Shown: positions 34,501 to 46,510, numbered from the stretch's first letter. The stretch is DNA of 64,000 nucleotides from Auricularia sp. M13 (GCA_037042915.1 CM073197.1:3720001-3784000); one strand, 5' to 3'. The notes: generated from the letters alone by a model not told the origin. Made by a program: numbers and translations.

Positions 34501-35152
34501 GAAGTCTCACAATTGTGCTAGCCTCCTACTGTCCCGGTCTGCACATAGCAAAATTGAAGACTGGCCGACAACTTGATAAGCGGTCGTGTTGCAACTGCAT
34601 CGTTTCCAGATCGTTTTTTGTCGCTGCTCGGGTCTGTAGACGCCGAGGACTCGGGACTGTTGTACATCTGCTGAAATCTCGGCCGTCTCGCCGAAAGAAA
34701 CCTTTCTTTGCACAACGGTCGCTGTAAGGCCCGGTCGAATTCGTCCGAGATGTGCACCACAGGATTTTATGAGGAAGCAGCCCGCTTGTATGCACGTCAA
34801 ACGCGTAATCTCGCTACGTACTGCACGACCCGATGATACGGGATTGTGGCTTGATTAGCGGTGGGATCTGGAGCTTCCGCGGAAGGGCGATGATGTCTTT
34901 TTTTTTACTGAATAGTGAATTCTTGCTGAAACATGGCCTGACAGCACAGACTATGGAGAGGTTGTGTTCGGTCGAGATCGGCTAGTTGGCTTACTTACCA
35001 GGTGGGGAGTGTCCGGGAACTAGACCGCTGAGGCCCCCATATTAAGACCTGAATTATCATAGCATTTTTTTCTTGTTTTACAAAGTGTCAGAATGAGAAC
35101 AAGAAGATTAGAGTTGCAGGCTTGGTGAGACTTGAAGGGAGCAGGCACCGGA
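31549..35152. other. Gene-poor region, no supported gene
   Basis: 3.6 kb. Several minus-strand frames between 34230 and 32460 read as hydrophobic peptides (for example LYSLVAVVLHVHMLTSQAAT and QLCMLMLVYFDLRHPF). They could be remnants of a multi-pass membrane protein, but stops interrupt them and I could not join them into a model. Confidence 0.4.
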
Positions 35153-38100
35153 ATGATGTCGATACACTCTCCGCTTTCTCCCTGCACCCGGCAGAACACT
35201 ATGGCTGCGTCGCCGCCGCCGGGCCCCCTGGCAGGCGGGCACCTGCACCCGCCGTCGACGCTGCGCAAGAGCCTGAGCGTCGACTCGTTCGTCGCGCTCA
35301 AGGGCCACGCCGCGGGCCCCGCCGCCAAGGCCTCGCGGAGCTCCGGCGGGCACGGCCTGGACGACTCGAGCGAGGGCTCGGACGGCTACTCGGACGACGA
35401 CGCCGACGACGACCAGGAGTGGTACGGCGTCGCCGACACCGGCGACCTGACCTTCTCGCGCGGCCCGCCCGGCCGCGCCGACAGCGACCTCGACCCGTAC
35501 CTCGACGACAGCGACCACGACCGCTCCGAGCGCGCCATCGACATCAGCCGCATGCGCGCGGCGAGCAACGCCTCCTCGTCGTCGCGCGAGCTGCCGCTGC
35601 CGGCGCGCAGAAAGCCGCCGTCGCCCGTCCCGCCAGTGCCGCCGCTGCCGCCGACGACGAGCACGACAACGAGCAGCCAGCGCCCGCAGGCCATCAACAC
35701 CGACGTTGCCCACTCGCCAAGGCTGCCGCAAGCCCGACAACATGACTACGTTATCGCCGTCGTCGGCGCCGCAGCGTGCGGCAAGAGCACGGTCATCACC
35801 AAGGGACTGGGCTCCTGGGGGCTTGTCGAGGCGCCTCTGGGCATTACCATCGGGCCCGCCGGCATTGGCGGCCGCATCGAGAGTGAGCACAGGGCCTGCC
35901 ATTAAATCTCATTGGCTCATCTGTTCACACAAGTCTTGTCCCGCACAACCACAGTCGGCGTATCGCACTCGACATCGCACTCCGTCCAGGTGCTCGAGGT
36001 CGAGACGTCGCTGCTGGACCACACGGCGCTCGGCGTCTGGCCCGTCGGCATGCCCGCCATCGACGGCGTCCTCGTCTGCTACGATGCGTCCGACATGCGC
36101 TCCTTCTCCGCCGTGCCCGCCCTTCTGCGCGGCTATGCGGCGCTCAACCTCTCGATAGTCCTCCTCGCCTGCAAGAGCGAGCGCACGCCTAAGGCCGTCA
36201 CGCCCCAACGCGCGAGCGAGTTCACCGGCCCGTTCAACATCGGGCTCGTCGAGGTCAGCAGCGAGACCGACTCTGGCAAGCGCAAAATGCGCGACTGCTT
36301 CAACTGGCTCATGAAGGCCATCGCGCGACAACGTCGTGAGTGTTTTCTTCGGTCATCTTGCCATTTTCGTCTCCCTGCACGTGGGGTGATCCCCCTGCAT
36401 CACAAGCGATCCGTCCCATCCCCGACCGCGCGCGCGCTCCTGCTGGCGTCGCTTCCGGCCTATTCGCATTTTCCCTTGACTTTTCCACGGTTTTATGCGT
36501 GTATCCGCGGAGAACCAAGGTGACGATCGTCGGTCGGGTGACCGCAATGCGTTCTAGTCCACCGTGGCCGGCTCTGCTGTCCTTTACGCAAGCCCAGGGT
36601 CGTCCCTATTCCTCCCCTGCTGCCATGTGCACCGTCCCCTGACTTGCATTGCCATCGTTCAATGCAAGTGAGCGAGAGCCTTGGCACTGGCTTCGTGCTA
36701 TGTGTCATTCGCCGTCCTTTGCATGCAGGCGAGCGTTTGTTCTGCTGAGCCGCGTCGCTGCTTTCTGAACGGTATTTCTATTATTCCCGCCGCATTTTCA
36801 CCCGCAGTCGCGATCGTCGTACCTTGGGGCTCGGGCATGCGTGCTGCACTGCATATCATATATCCTTGGGCGACAATTCCCGTCCGTTGCCTGCCACTGC
36901 AGCTGTTGTTGTTATCGCTGCATTCCCCGCGATTTCCCCGTGTTCCCCTTGCCACGCCTCGGTGTCCTGTATCCTCGCCCCCTTGCACCGCAGCACAGGG
37001 TGCCTTGGTACCTTGGACCAGCGATGAGAACTACGATTGCGTTCGTAACCGTCCTGCGTTTAGAGTTACCGAGATAGCCTTTTTGTAAGGCTTTATCATT
37101 TCCTCAAAGCTTATGCCCTCCCGCCTGGATTTCCCGCACCGCCCCGTTTCTTCTCCGCCAGTGCTTCACTGGTCTTCCTCTCGTGCGCTCGCGGCCATCG
37201 ATTGGTTTTTTGCATGCTGCGCTCTTTCCCTGCATAATTCAATCCATTCAATCTCCCGGGCTCATCTGCCTACTCCATCGATAATTGCATCCTCTCCATT
37301 CTGCACGTGCAAAGCACGTGAGAGCGGTTGGCTACGTCGACCCTTCCGCGCACGCACACGCACTCCTTTCCTTTCAACACCCACCATGACCCAACTCTAT
37401 TACTTCCCGTCGTCGTCGTACCCGTCACTGATGCTCGTCATCTCCACAGGCGGTGACCAGACGTCACATGTGCACACTGCCGGCGTGAACTCGGCGTTCC
37501 GCAACCCCGCGTCGCCAGACATCCTGCGCTCTGCTGCTGCCGCGCCGTGGGACGGTCCGCGACGCAGCTCGCGCGACCACACGCCGCGCGCGCCCCCACC
37601 ACAACCACTCCCAACCCTGCCGCGCAGAGGGAGCGTTGCGCAATCACCGGGTCAGGGCGTCAACTCGCCCACGCGCGCGAGGAGCACGAACGATTTGCTA
37701 GCGGAGGCGCGCAGAGTGCGCGAGGATGCCAGCGCCGTTGCCAAGCGCGCCGGTGCTACCCCTTTGAGTAGCCCGCGGCAGAGCACCAGCGTCGCTGGCG
37801 CTGGCGCGGTTGCTGAGGAGGCCCGGGAGCGCGAACGAGAACGTGAGCGCGAAGAGAGGGAGCGCGAGCGGGCGATGGCGCTTGCGGAGGAGTCCATGGG
37901 CGAGCGGAATGAGGACCCGTACGGCGCTGCGGGACCGGAGAGCAGTCACGAGGCGTTGGGCGGCAGTGCCGAGGACGGGCAGCGGGAGACGAAAGAGCCG
38001 TAAGTGCTTATAAAATGCCGTGCGCCAGCGCACATTGCGATCTGAGCTGATGATGGATTTGTATCTTTCAGGGCTGCCATACCGTTCATGACGCTGGACG

Positions 38101-40323
38101 AGCTCCTCGACAAGCTGCTGTTCTTTGCCGTCAGTGGGGATGGTGCGTTGCGTTTCGGCGATTCCTCGCGTTCGTCGCTGATGCTGCGCCAGATACTACG
38201 TTCATTCAGCACTTTTTCCTCACGTTCCGACGGTTTGCGAGCCCGCGCGCCGTATTGCTCGGCATGCAGAAGCGCTTGCGCGCGCTCAGCGGCGCCCCGA
38301 GTGACATGTTGCTCGCCAAGTTCGCGCAAATGAAGTACGTATACGTCATTAATTTCGCCGCGATTGGGTTTGGGCGATATCTGATCTAAGCGATTTGATT
38401 TTAATTCAGGATCTGCTCTGTGCTCGAGCACTGGATCCAGAACTACGAGGTGGACTTCGCGACGCCGGGCGCGGCCAGTGCGCTTGGGGCGCTGCTCAAG
38501 CAGCTCGTAATGCACATCCATACGGCGCATTATGGCTCGGACCTGCTACCCTTTCTCGACACGATACCCAAGATCCGCGATACTGAGAACGCGTGGTACG
38601 CGCCCATTGAGGACGCGCCGCAGGTCGAGGACGAGGGGAGCGACTACGACGAGGACCAGGGCCTCGGAAGCACCGAGAACGACGATGCTGCGCGCAACAA
38701 CAGCAGCAAGTCGCAGCCCGCGGCGGGAGACTCATCAATGTCGCTTGGCCCTCCACAGGCCGGTCCACCCCGCGAGCGCGCGAGCAGCTTCCCCATGCAG
38801 AGTGGGTCGGCGACTGCGCCTCCCGCAAGTGCGGCGCCGGCGGCGAACGGGTCGCAGCCTGCCTTGGCCGTACCGCGTGCGCCACTGTCGATGCCGCCTC
38901 CCGTGAGCAATACGCCTGGCGGGCAGGGGCAGCGCGCGAGCATCAAGGAGCTGCAGCGGATTGGGTCGCTGTTGTACCTGTACGACTGCTCGCACGTCGC
39001 CGAGGAGATCACCCGGCATATGTTGGTCATGTTTATGAAGATCGAGGTTCGTCGTCCTTCCTTCTTGTCTTCTTTCCTTTTATCTGGCTTTCTGTCCCTC
39101 TCTTTCGCTCTTTCCCCGCGGCTGTGCTCTTGCATGCCGCTTATTTTTGGCTTTTGATTGCTGTTGCTTTTAACGCCTTGATTGCTTCTGCTTTCACCGC
39201 TATCCAGCGCCGTTCTTGTGCCCCCCTCTGCCTTTCCAAACCCCTGACGCTTGTCCTTTTCTCTTGCTCCTTGCGACGCGGCGTGTGACTGATATCTTTT
39301 CTTGCTGTACAGCCTAGGCAATGGTTGCACCATGTCGCGACAAACAAACGGGACCCCAAAACGGACCCAATTCGCGAGTTCAACGTGTTCTACAACTACT
39401 TGTCGTTATGGTGCGTACGATCGATAGTTTCAGCTCTTCCTGTTGTTGACACTCGCCCTGCACAGGGTGGCGTCGTTGATTCTTGCTTCGGACAAGGCCG
39501 CTAAGCGCGTCAAAGCGATGGAACGCATGGTGGAACTGGCCAAGCAGCTCCGAATGCAGCACAATTACTCTGGCCTGCGCTGTGTTCTCAACGGAATCAA
39601 CATGTCCAAGATGGACGGCGATGAAGTGTCGGAATTGTTCAAGACGCGTGCCAAGGCGTCCTGGAAGGTCTTCTCGAGCTACAACGCTCTGTTGAGCTCG
39701 AGTAAGATGCACCGCGCATACCGTACTGCGCTCAAGCACACGGACGGGCCCGCAATACCCGACATGTACGCTCTTAGCCGCTGTCTATCATTACGTCTTT
39801 TGCTGACTGTACTTACTCTTTTTCTTCATTAGGGAAATTCACACATCCGATCTGCGCCGTGCGCATGAGTCCAATATCGATTTCAAGGACGGCGATCGGA
39901 CGAAGATCCACTGGGGCAAGTTTGCCCTCATGGGGCGACTCGTCAACAATGTGACGATGTTCCAAAATCGTTGCCGCACGTCTGTGGGGCTCGACTTCCC
40001 CGAGCGACCCCAATTGCACCAGCAGCTGTTTTCGTCGAACCTCGTGCTCATGGACTCCAACGTCAGTGCCCTACCCCTTTGTTTATTCTTCGAGCGGTCT
40101 TTTGCTGGCGCTGGCGCTCTTCTTTGTCCTCTTTCGATTCACGGGTATCTTGAACTTGTGCTGACATTGCTTACAGATGATAGACGAGCGTGTGGGTGAC
40201 CCTCCAGAGAATTGGGATGGGTCCATCGGCATCGGTTCGCAAATGGACCTCAACTCGACAGTACCCCACGAATCCTCCGGCCTGAAACCCGCACGAGCTG
40301 CCAGGCGCCTGTTCTTCTGGTAG
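35153..40323 (+). CDS. Ras guanine-nucleotide exchange factor (CDC25-type) with N-terminal GTPase-like domain, 1094 aa
   Basis: Ten exons: 35153-35882, 35955-36335, 37450-37999, 38072-38142, 38193-38334, 38410-39046, 39313-39410, 39466-39765, 39833-40061 and 40177-40323. After a disordered start, residues about 200-370 form a P-loop GTPase-like domain: VVGAAACGKSTVI, VLVCYDASDMRSF, and LLACKSER where Ras has NKxD. A long Ser/Pro/charged linker follows, then a RasGEF N-domain (about 553-690: FMTLDELLDKLLFF, FFLTFRRFASPR, LEHWIQNYEVDF). The catalytic CDC25 domain is about 815-1050 (RHMLVMFMKIEPRQWL, NYSGLRCVLNGINMS, REIHT-like EIHTSDLRR, FQNRC). CDC25 domains eject GDP from Ras to start cAMP/MAPK signalling at membranes. 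Intron 2 is 1114 bp, far longer than the rest, and holds an alternative ATG. The start could instead be the ATG at 35201. Confidence 0.88.
36700..37449 (+). promoter_or_regulatory. Possible internal promoter and alternative first exon of the RasGEF
   Basis: Within the 1114-bp intron 2, CCACCATGA at 37381-37389 provides a start in a good context. Its frame (MTQLYYFPSSSYPSLML) runs without a stop into exon 3, giving a predicted 745-residue form with the RasGEF domains but no GTPase-like domain. The preceding 600 bases are pyrimidine-rich, as fungal leaders often are. No experimental support is visible. Confidence 0.4.
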
Positions 40324-43300
40324 CCAATCAGAAACTGGTGGTGCTATCCTTGCCGTGCTCCAACATCCCCGCATCTCTGTGTTCAATTGCTATCGTGCTG
40401 CTGCATCTACCTGTCGACTTGTTTCCCTCGCCTACACGACCAGCCCTTTCTCTATGCTTCGTCTACCCGAGTATCGGTTCACTTACCGCCCGTCTGTTCA
40501 CGTCGCGCTGTCGCGTGTGGACTGGCTCCCGCTTCGTTTATTATCCTATGTGCCAATGTCGGATGGATCCTCGCGTTTTCACCCTTGCGACACGCCTGTC
40601 GCCTCAGATATGTATCACCACCAGGCACTCCGCCTTCGAACTCATCTTCGACGGACCAGGGATTCCGGGAGTAGGGTCGGTCGCTGGGCAAGGCGAGTTT
40701 CGCAACCTTGGCGAGCCAGGTTTACCGGCGCGCCGGGTACAGCGCTCGCTCTGCGCTTCATACCACCTCCCTTACTTTCCGCTGAGCTCAGCGCTGTCCC
40801 CCACCCGCGCAATCTGTCTTTATCCCATGCATCGCTGCCTTATCTCCATGTTTCTTGTTGTTCCCGTCTCCGTTGCATCTCATCGTGTTCTGCTCTCCTC
40901 TCTCTCACGCCGTCCCGCTTCCTTTCATCGCCTGCTTCCTTCAGTTCTTCGCACCTCTTCAATCTTCACTTTCATCGCACTATCCGTACACAAAACAGAG
41001 GTGTTCACTCGGAGAATTCGCGCGGTCATTTGCAAGCCATCCAAGGTGCTAGAGAAGTCATCACCACATCCAAGGCCCGGGTCGGCTCCTCGTGTACATT
41101 AGCTTTGGCAAGCTCCTAGTCAAGAACAGGTCATGGCAAACGTCCACGTGTGCATCCGCATTGGCAGCCCGCTACTCGCCAACTTCGTCGGCCCCGGTCA
41201 CAAGGCGGCGCAGTTGATGACGATCTTACCACGGGTTCTACGGTGCGCCCGACGCGACAGCAGCGCGCGCATCGAGGTGACCAGACGTCTTGCGACATGT
41301 CTTATCCGTCGCGCAGACCCGAGTTTGACTTGCTGCTGCTGATTCTGGCACGGCTCTTCCTTCACGCATTGCAATAGCGTCACGCGCTTCAGCTCGACCT
41401 GGTCCTTCGTGGACGGAACTGTGTCAGGGTCGTCGGATAGAGCACCGTCGTTCCCCCTATCTCTTTTCAGGACGACGTCCGCGGTACCTGTCGATCCGCG
41501 GCCGTTAGACCTTGAGTCGTGCCTTGCGGCAAGTCACCTCTTGATAAATATTTTGAGCGGCACGCAAGGCAAGTATCTTTTCTCCGGATTTATCAGAATG
41601 GAGCAACTATCCTATGCTTCAGGCAACCGGGTACCCGGTGTACTGTCTGACCACCCAGCGGCATCGCCGCCACAGGTCTAATACAGAAAAAATCTGCCAG
41701 AGGTGCCCCATCGTGGATGCGACTTGCGAACAAACGCGGATGGCCCGTCACCCGCTGCTTGCGCCGCCACCTCCTGCCATCCGCGACACTTACAATCCTG
41801 TGGCTGATCCTTGTCATCCTCAAACCTCACCCGTTCTGCCGTTCTGTGAATTCTCAAACATCGCCCGACGTCAGACAGATCTTGACAGAGCCAAACTGCC
41901 ACTTGGACGATAGTATGTGCGATTCTGCTATGTTTCGAGGCATGATCACCTATGTCCAGGATCTGTCCATGCAATGCGATGCTTGTCTTGGAGTCGATGT
42001 GTCAGATCGGCGCGGCCGATCCCAATCTTGCCTGCGTAGGTCGTGGCCGGGGTGTCGCAGCCCAAGGCCTTTTGGGTGTCGCCGGTGAGTGGAACGCGAA
42101 ATGGAGGCGCGTCGCCGCAAGCACAATATCGAGCATGCCGGAGTAATAAATCAAACCACTTGCACTCCGAAGAGTACGAGGTAGCTAGTAGCCTCAGCTG
42201 TGCGTGAGTCCGTGTTTCATGAGCAACGGGTGGTGATAAGGTCCGATACTACGGCCGCTCTAACGTCGTGGACGACGGTGAGCTCCGCATTATATTGGAT
42301 TTTTCACGCGCCCGCTTGACATCATGGTTCCGTTCAACGCGGGTCCTCTGGCTGCGCGTGTCGAGATAGAACGGCGCAACATTGAATCAGGCAGCAAGTG
42401 AAGGATCGGAGTCGCCAGCGTGAGTCGTCGACAGTCTGCCTGGTGATTGTAGACCCCAGAACTTCATCGAGCCGCGGCTTACACTGTTGAATATCGGGAG
42501 CGAGAGACTAGTAGCTGATAGCTCGTTGAGGTATTGAACACAGATTCGCAGGGATAACTCCGCCTCAACTTGACTTCGGTGCTTGCCCAAATTCGCGTTT
42601 TCCACACCAATTGTGGTAGATAGTGCCTACGCAGCCTCGCACGGGCGAAAATTAACCCTTCGCTCGCATGCTATGCTACTTGTATGCTTCAAGCCGCGGT
42701 ACTCATCGCTTGGCAGCCGCTAGACGATTCACCGCCGCTCATGCAGTACACCTCCGGCTCCACTTTGAGAGACCGCCTTTGTTGCTGGATTTTCAGTACG
42801 TTCACGACTACTATCGTCAATAAATCACGCGTTAAATGATGCTCGTTGGTCTGTGCCCCAGTAGTTGCCATAGGCTCAGGATCACGGGCCGTGGCGTGCA
42901 GTGCTCAGTGGACGAAAGACGGCTCAAGGCACAAGATACTCACTGAATGTCCCCACTCAAACCCGGGCTTGTCATCGCGCTTCTCTGACTCGTCAAGTCA
43001 AATAACAGGGTACCGAAGCAAAGTCAGGCTTACTGTCCAGTGTGAAGCCTCGAGAAACTTAGTGTTGATTTTACCAGGCGCTCCCAATCTGTCCTGATCT
43101 GCTGGCTGCCCTGACCCTTAGCTGCTTTGTAGATCACGGCCGCAAATGTTGGGCTCACGTTGTTTGTGTAGATGAAGTCGATCCGTCGGCCACAGTCAAC
43201 TCAAGAGTAAGGGCGATGCGGTCGATCATTTGTTGCGTCGTTCCTGATTCTCGATGCAGCGTCAGTATGTCCTGATACATGTCTCCAGAGCGCGCCGCCC

Positions 43301-43434
43301 GGCATTGCAAGGCATCGCGTAGTGCAATTGAGCCAAGGAGTATTAAAGCCGCATACTTCCCTCCTCCCCATTCCCAGGCTCACCCATCCTCTTCCGTCCC
43401 CACTCACCTTTAATCACACTCTCCCTAGTACACC
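40324..43434. other. Long region without a confident gene
   Basis: 3.1 kb. The first 0.8 kb is pyrimidine-rich, and overlapping plus-strand frames there (40212-41102, 40355-41119) look like artefacts of that bias and probably cover the RasGEF 3' untranslated region. A frame at 41717-42088 encodes a hydrophobic stretch (LTILWLILVILKPHPF) followed by a Cys-containing segment (LSMQCDACLGVD). It may be a small secreted or membrane peptide but is unproven. Confidence 0.4.
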
Positions 43435-43850
43435 ATGAGTAGGTGGACCCTGAGAAGCTTGCAGGACGCGTCTCACCAGTCCTTTGCGTAGCGAACAGCA
43501 CCGACAACAGCAACCCCACGACGCAGTACGCCATGCTGCTTCATAATGAGCTGCAACGTCGCAGCTGCCTTAATGCCCTCCGCTGGGTGAGTCATCTCTT
43601 TCTTCTACGAGCTCGCCTGACCAGACCGTCTGCTGTTTCAGGACGACACGCCTAATGGCGTGCGCCACGCCCCAGCTTGGTTCTCGGTCGTCTACAGTGC
43701 GTTAAACGCTCGCAAGGGCCCGAGCGTGTTGCTTACCGGTCACGCACAGTTAACAACGTTGAATATGGGCGCTGCGTCTCGTTGACGAAACAGGCAGCCC
43801 GCAACGAGGCCGCTCGCCAGGCTCTGAAGCGGCTCGGATGGAACGTGTAG
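43435..43850 (+). CDS. Single-domain dsRNA-binding protein, 84 aa
   Basis: Exons 43435-43438 (4 bp), 43492-43586, 43642-43696 and 43750-43850, with introns of 53-55 bp. The product is essentially one double-stranded RNA-binding domain: helix 1 QYAMLLHNELQRRSCLNAL, strands RHAPAWFSVVYINNVEYGRC, then the signature SLTKQAARNEAARQALKRL that packs onto the RNA backbone. The usual KKxAK-x-x-AA motif reads TKQAARNEAA, keeping one basic residue at each end. Such stand-alone dsRBDs are common in Agaricomycetes and have no settled function. Roles in RNA silencing or dsRNA virus response are plausible but unproven. The 4-bp first exon (ATG A) is required to start the frame and should be treated as provisional. 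The other junctions are well supported by the domain pattern. Confidence 0.75.
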
Positions 43851-44546
43851 CCGTGCTCACGATTCCGTTCGCATTGTCGCAGACAATGACGAGACAATCG
43901 ACTTCAACCTGGACGTTTCCTCCAAACTCAAGAACACTCATTAATGCCATCTCGACGCCAATCCGGATAATTTCTTCTGTACTTTTACTGTAACGGCCCT
44001 TCAGCGAAGGACTCTGTATTCTTTGCTTTCATGCGTTCTGCTGCTGTACTTTATGTCGTCTCGTCCTTTCCGCTGTACACTCCTGCTAGTGTTCGTTATC
44101 CAACTTAGAAATACGATTTGGGAGGAGTTTTTGTTTCATCGAGGGAGCGCGCTTATAAGAAGCACATACGACAAAGCTTCCGAGGAAACAATCTACCCGA
44201 ATGTTCCAGGACTAGTAACTTGCTGGTCCGCGATTCCTCAGTTCCAAAGATGTTTGCAGATTTTAGCAGCTTGCAAACAGTCTCATCGATGCTCATCCCT
44301 TCCTGTCATGCATGTCATGATTGGCCTCCGGTGAGATCTACGTCAGGGTGGCCAAATCGAAGCTTCTCCAGATGCATCCCTTCGCGGAGCTCAAGGCCTC
44401 CGATGAGGCACTGTGACGGCTATGATGGAACCGGAGGATAGGGGAGGTGCATCCGATAAATTCGTTCGCGTCGGTTCTACCCGACATACTATCCTTCCTT
44501 CACGTTCCCTGCCTTTCACGACCCTCCCACCTCTCAATCCATCACC
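43851..44546. other. Intergenic
   Basis: About 0.7 kb between the dsRBD gene and the 44547 gene. No feature recognised beyond a pyrimidine-rich leader before 44547. Confidence 0.5.
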
Positions 44547-45470
44547 ATGCTTCGCACAGCCGTTCTTGCCGTTTTCGCAGCTGCGCCACTTGCAGCCATG
44601 GCAGTCCCAGCGTTCAGGTCGCGAATGGACTCGCTGTCTTCCTCATACGACGAGTCGGTCAGCGATGTGCACGTCTACGTCGTCCACAGACAGACGAGTA
44701 CGCGCCACGCCTCACACCCCATGCCGCTAGAATATCCGCGATACAACAACGAGGAGTCCACCCTGTCGAGACTGCGCGCAGAGGAGCTGTCGTCACGGTC
44801 GCTCCTGACGGGCACAAGCCTCCTCAACTCCAAGCTCGACAGATTGTGCGCGTACCGCGACGGTCTTCACTCAAGCAGCAGCATTCTCCGTGAGTCCCAC
44901 TTTATTTCGTCGGGTGAGACGCGCTCCTGACCCCCGTTTCTCTTGGACAGGGGGCCTCGCGGCGATGTCGACCGACCACGCCCGAGCCGCACAGCCGCAG
45001 TTCTCTCAGCAGTGCGCCTCGGAGCTGCTGAACTTCCAGCAGGCGCTCGGCGCGTATCAGGGGCTGCTGGGTGAGCTCTGCCTCGAATCCGCGCTAGCCA
45101 ATATGGTTCGCCACGTCGAGTTGGAATCCACGCTCGACGACATTGTGGTATCCGTCCGCTCCGTGCTCGGCGACGTCAACACTATTCTCGTCAATGCTCC
45201 CAGCGTCAGCGCGAACGTCGGACCGAGTACGCACCTCATATTTTGAGTCCCGTTTTGATTCTCATGCTGCGCGTCTCAGTTGTGTATGGCATCGGGGGCA
45301 CTGTGAACGAGCTCGTCAGCAACATCGAGAGCAACAGGGATAGCGGCCTACTCGCCGCGCTCCACGTCGACTTGGGTCGTCATACGCCACAGCTATCTCC
45401 CCTCGCCGCCGTTGCCGGCGAGACGGCTTGCGGTTGCGCAGTCCCCGCCCTGGCAGGCGTTTGCCATTGA
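44547..45470 (+). CDS. Secreted protein of unknown function, 269 aa
   Basis: Exons 44547-44889, 44951-45226 and 45280-45470, with GT..AG introns of 61 and 53 bp. The ATG sits in a good context (ATCACCATG). Residues 1-20 (TAVLAVFAAAPLAAMAVPAF) form a signal peptide. The mature protein is largely helical, with repeated Leu/Asp/Asn-rich segments (LLTGTSLLNSKLDRLCAYRD, LLGELCLESALANMVRHVEL, LDDIVVSVRSVLGDVNTILV, GGTVNELVSNIESN) and a few cysteines. This suggests a four-helix or coiled secreted protein. The C-terminal segment (GETACGCAVPALAGVC) is Cys-rich. I cannot assign a family. An alternative intron from 44700 to about 44755 is possible, since GTACGC occurs there, but the frame is open without it. 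Confidence 0.6.
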
Positions 45471-45701
45471 GAAACTGTTCTTTGTCCTCACGAATTTCGT
45501 CCATGTCTTCACCATTTGTAACTCACGAGACACACTGTATCCATAGTTCGAAAATTGCCCGCTCGTCGATGTAAACGCGTAGATTTGTACTAGACGCTTT
45601 CATGAATAAGAAATGTAGTCAATGCGCGAAAGCATGTTCAGCGGGAGTTCTCGTAAGGATACATACGATGTACAGTTGCGGTCATTATTTCATTGGGATG
45701 C

Positions 45702-46164
45702 CTATGAGAACCAGCCGAAGATGCCTTTCTTCTTTACGGCACCGTCGTTGCCGGAATCTGACTCTTTGGCATCACGATGCGCGCGAATAGTCTCGAGTAT
45801 GTTTCCTGGCGCGTCTTGGCCGGCCGCGGCCACGCCGTCGTTCCAGTTTACAACGATAGGTTTTTCGAGTTTGACGTCCGAGTTTGACGGGAGCGAGAGG
45901 TAGCTCCGTATCGTGCTCAATTGCGACGACGTGGGCTCGTTCTCGACGACTTCGAGCTCAAATTCCAATGGGCGCTGTTTCGGGTCCGACGGAGGGTAGG
46001 GCTTCGAAACTGCCTCTTGCAGCTGTTTCAGCACGCGCTGTGAATGCGGCGACGCTGGATTATGGCTGCGGTGTGTAGCGTCAGTGAACGCGCACATATT
46101 AAGTTTCATACGGGAACGCGTACAATATGGAGATGGCTGGAAGCGACTTTGGTAGACGGTACAT
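45702..46164 (-). CDS. FMP46: Fmp46-like (DUF1687) thioredoxin-fold protein, 134 aa
   Basis: Exons 46164-46124 and 46065-45702 flank a 58-bp intron. The start MYRLPKSLPAISIFHNPASP, the helix HSQRVLKQLQEAVSK, the strand block FELEVVENEPTSSQLSTI and the C-terminal PIVVNWNDGVAAAGQD, GNILETIRA match the layout of yeast Fmp46 and its fungal homologues, small mitochondrial proteins with a thioredoxin fold and a presumed redox role. The D/N-W-N-D-G block near the end is characteristic. The predicted protein has no cysteine at all, so a classical thiol-disulfide role is unlikely unless the first exon is wrong. The extreme C-terminus (KKKGIFGWFS) is basic and aromatic. Neighbour genes give no further hint. 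Confidence 0.75.
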
Positions 46165-46510
46165 GAGGCAGACGTGGATGGAGGGAGGGTGACGTCGGCG
46201 GCAAAACCCGCGCATGCTTCACCTGCTGGCTGGTTGATCACCATGACTAGGCAAAGTAGTCTTAGGCGCACTTCAGCCTGAAAACACCGTTTAGGGCCTG
46301 GGGCTGCGCGCCAGGACCGCAAGATCGCGAATAACATGACTTTCTGCAGGATTATCTGCGATACTCAGAGTTTCGGGCAAATTCGTTATACGTTAGGGTC
46401 GTCGGTATGATAAGTAATGTCCATGCGGGTATAGCACACAATGAGGAGTCAGCAAAGCGATGGAGTACCTGAAATATTGGCCCGACATGATGTGTAGATG
46501 TGTAGCGACG
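46165..46510. other. Intergenic between head and tail of two minus-strand genes
   Basis: About 350 bases, probably promoter of the Fmp46-like gene. Nothing specific is seen. Confidence 0.45.

Noticed and set aside
40212-41119. Two overlapping open frames of 254 and 296 codons after the RasGEF stop
   Set aside because: They overlap in different frames through pyrimidine-rich DNA and give Ser/Leu/Arg-rich low-quality peptides. Probably 3' untranslated sequence.
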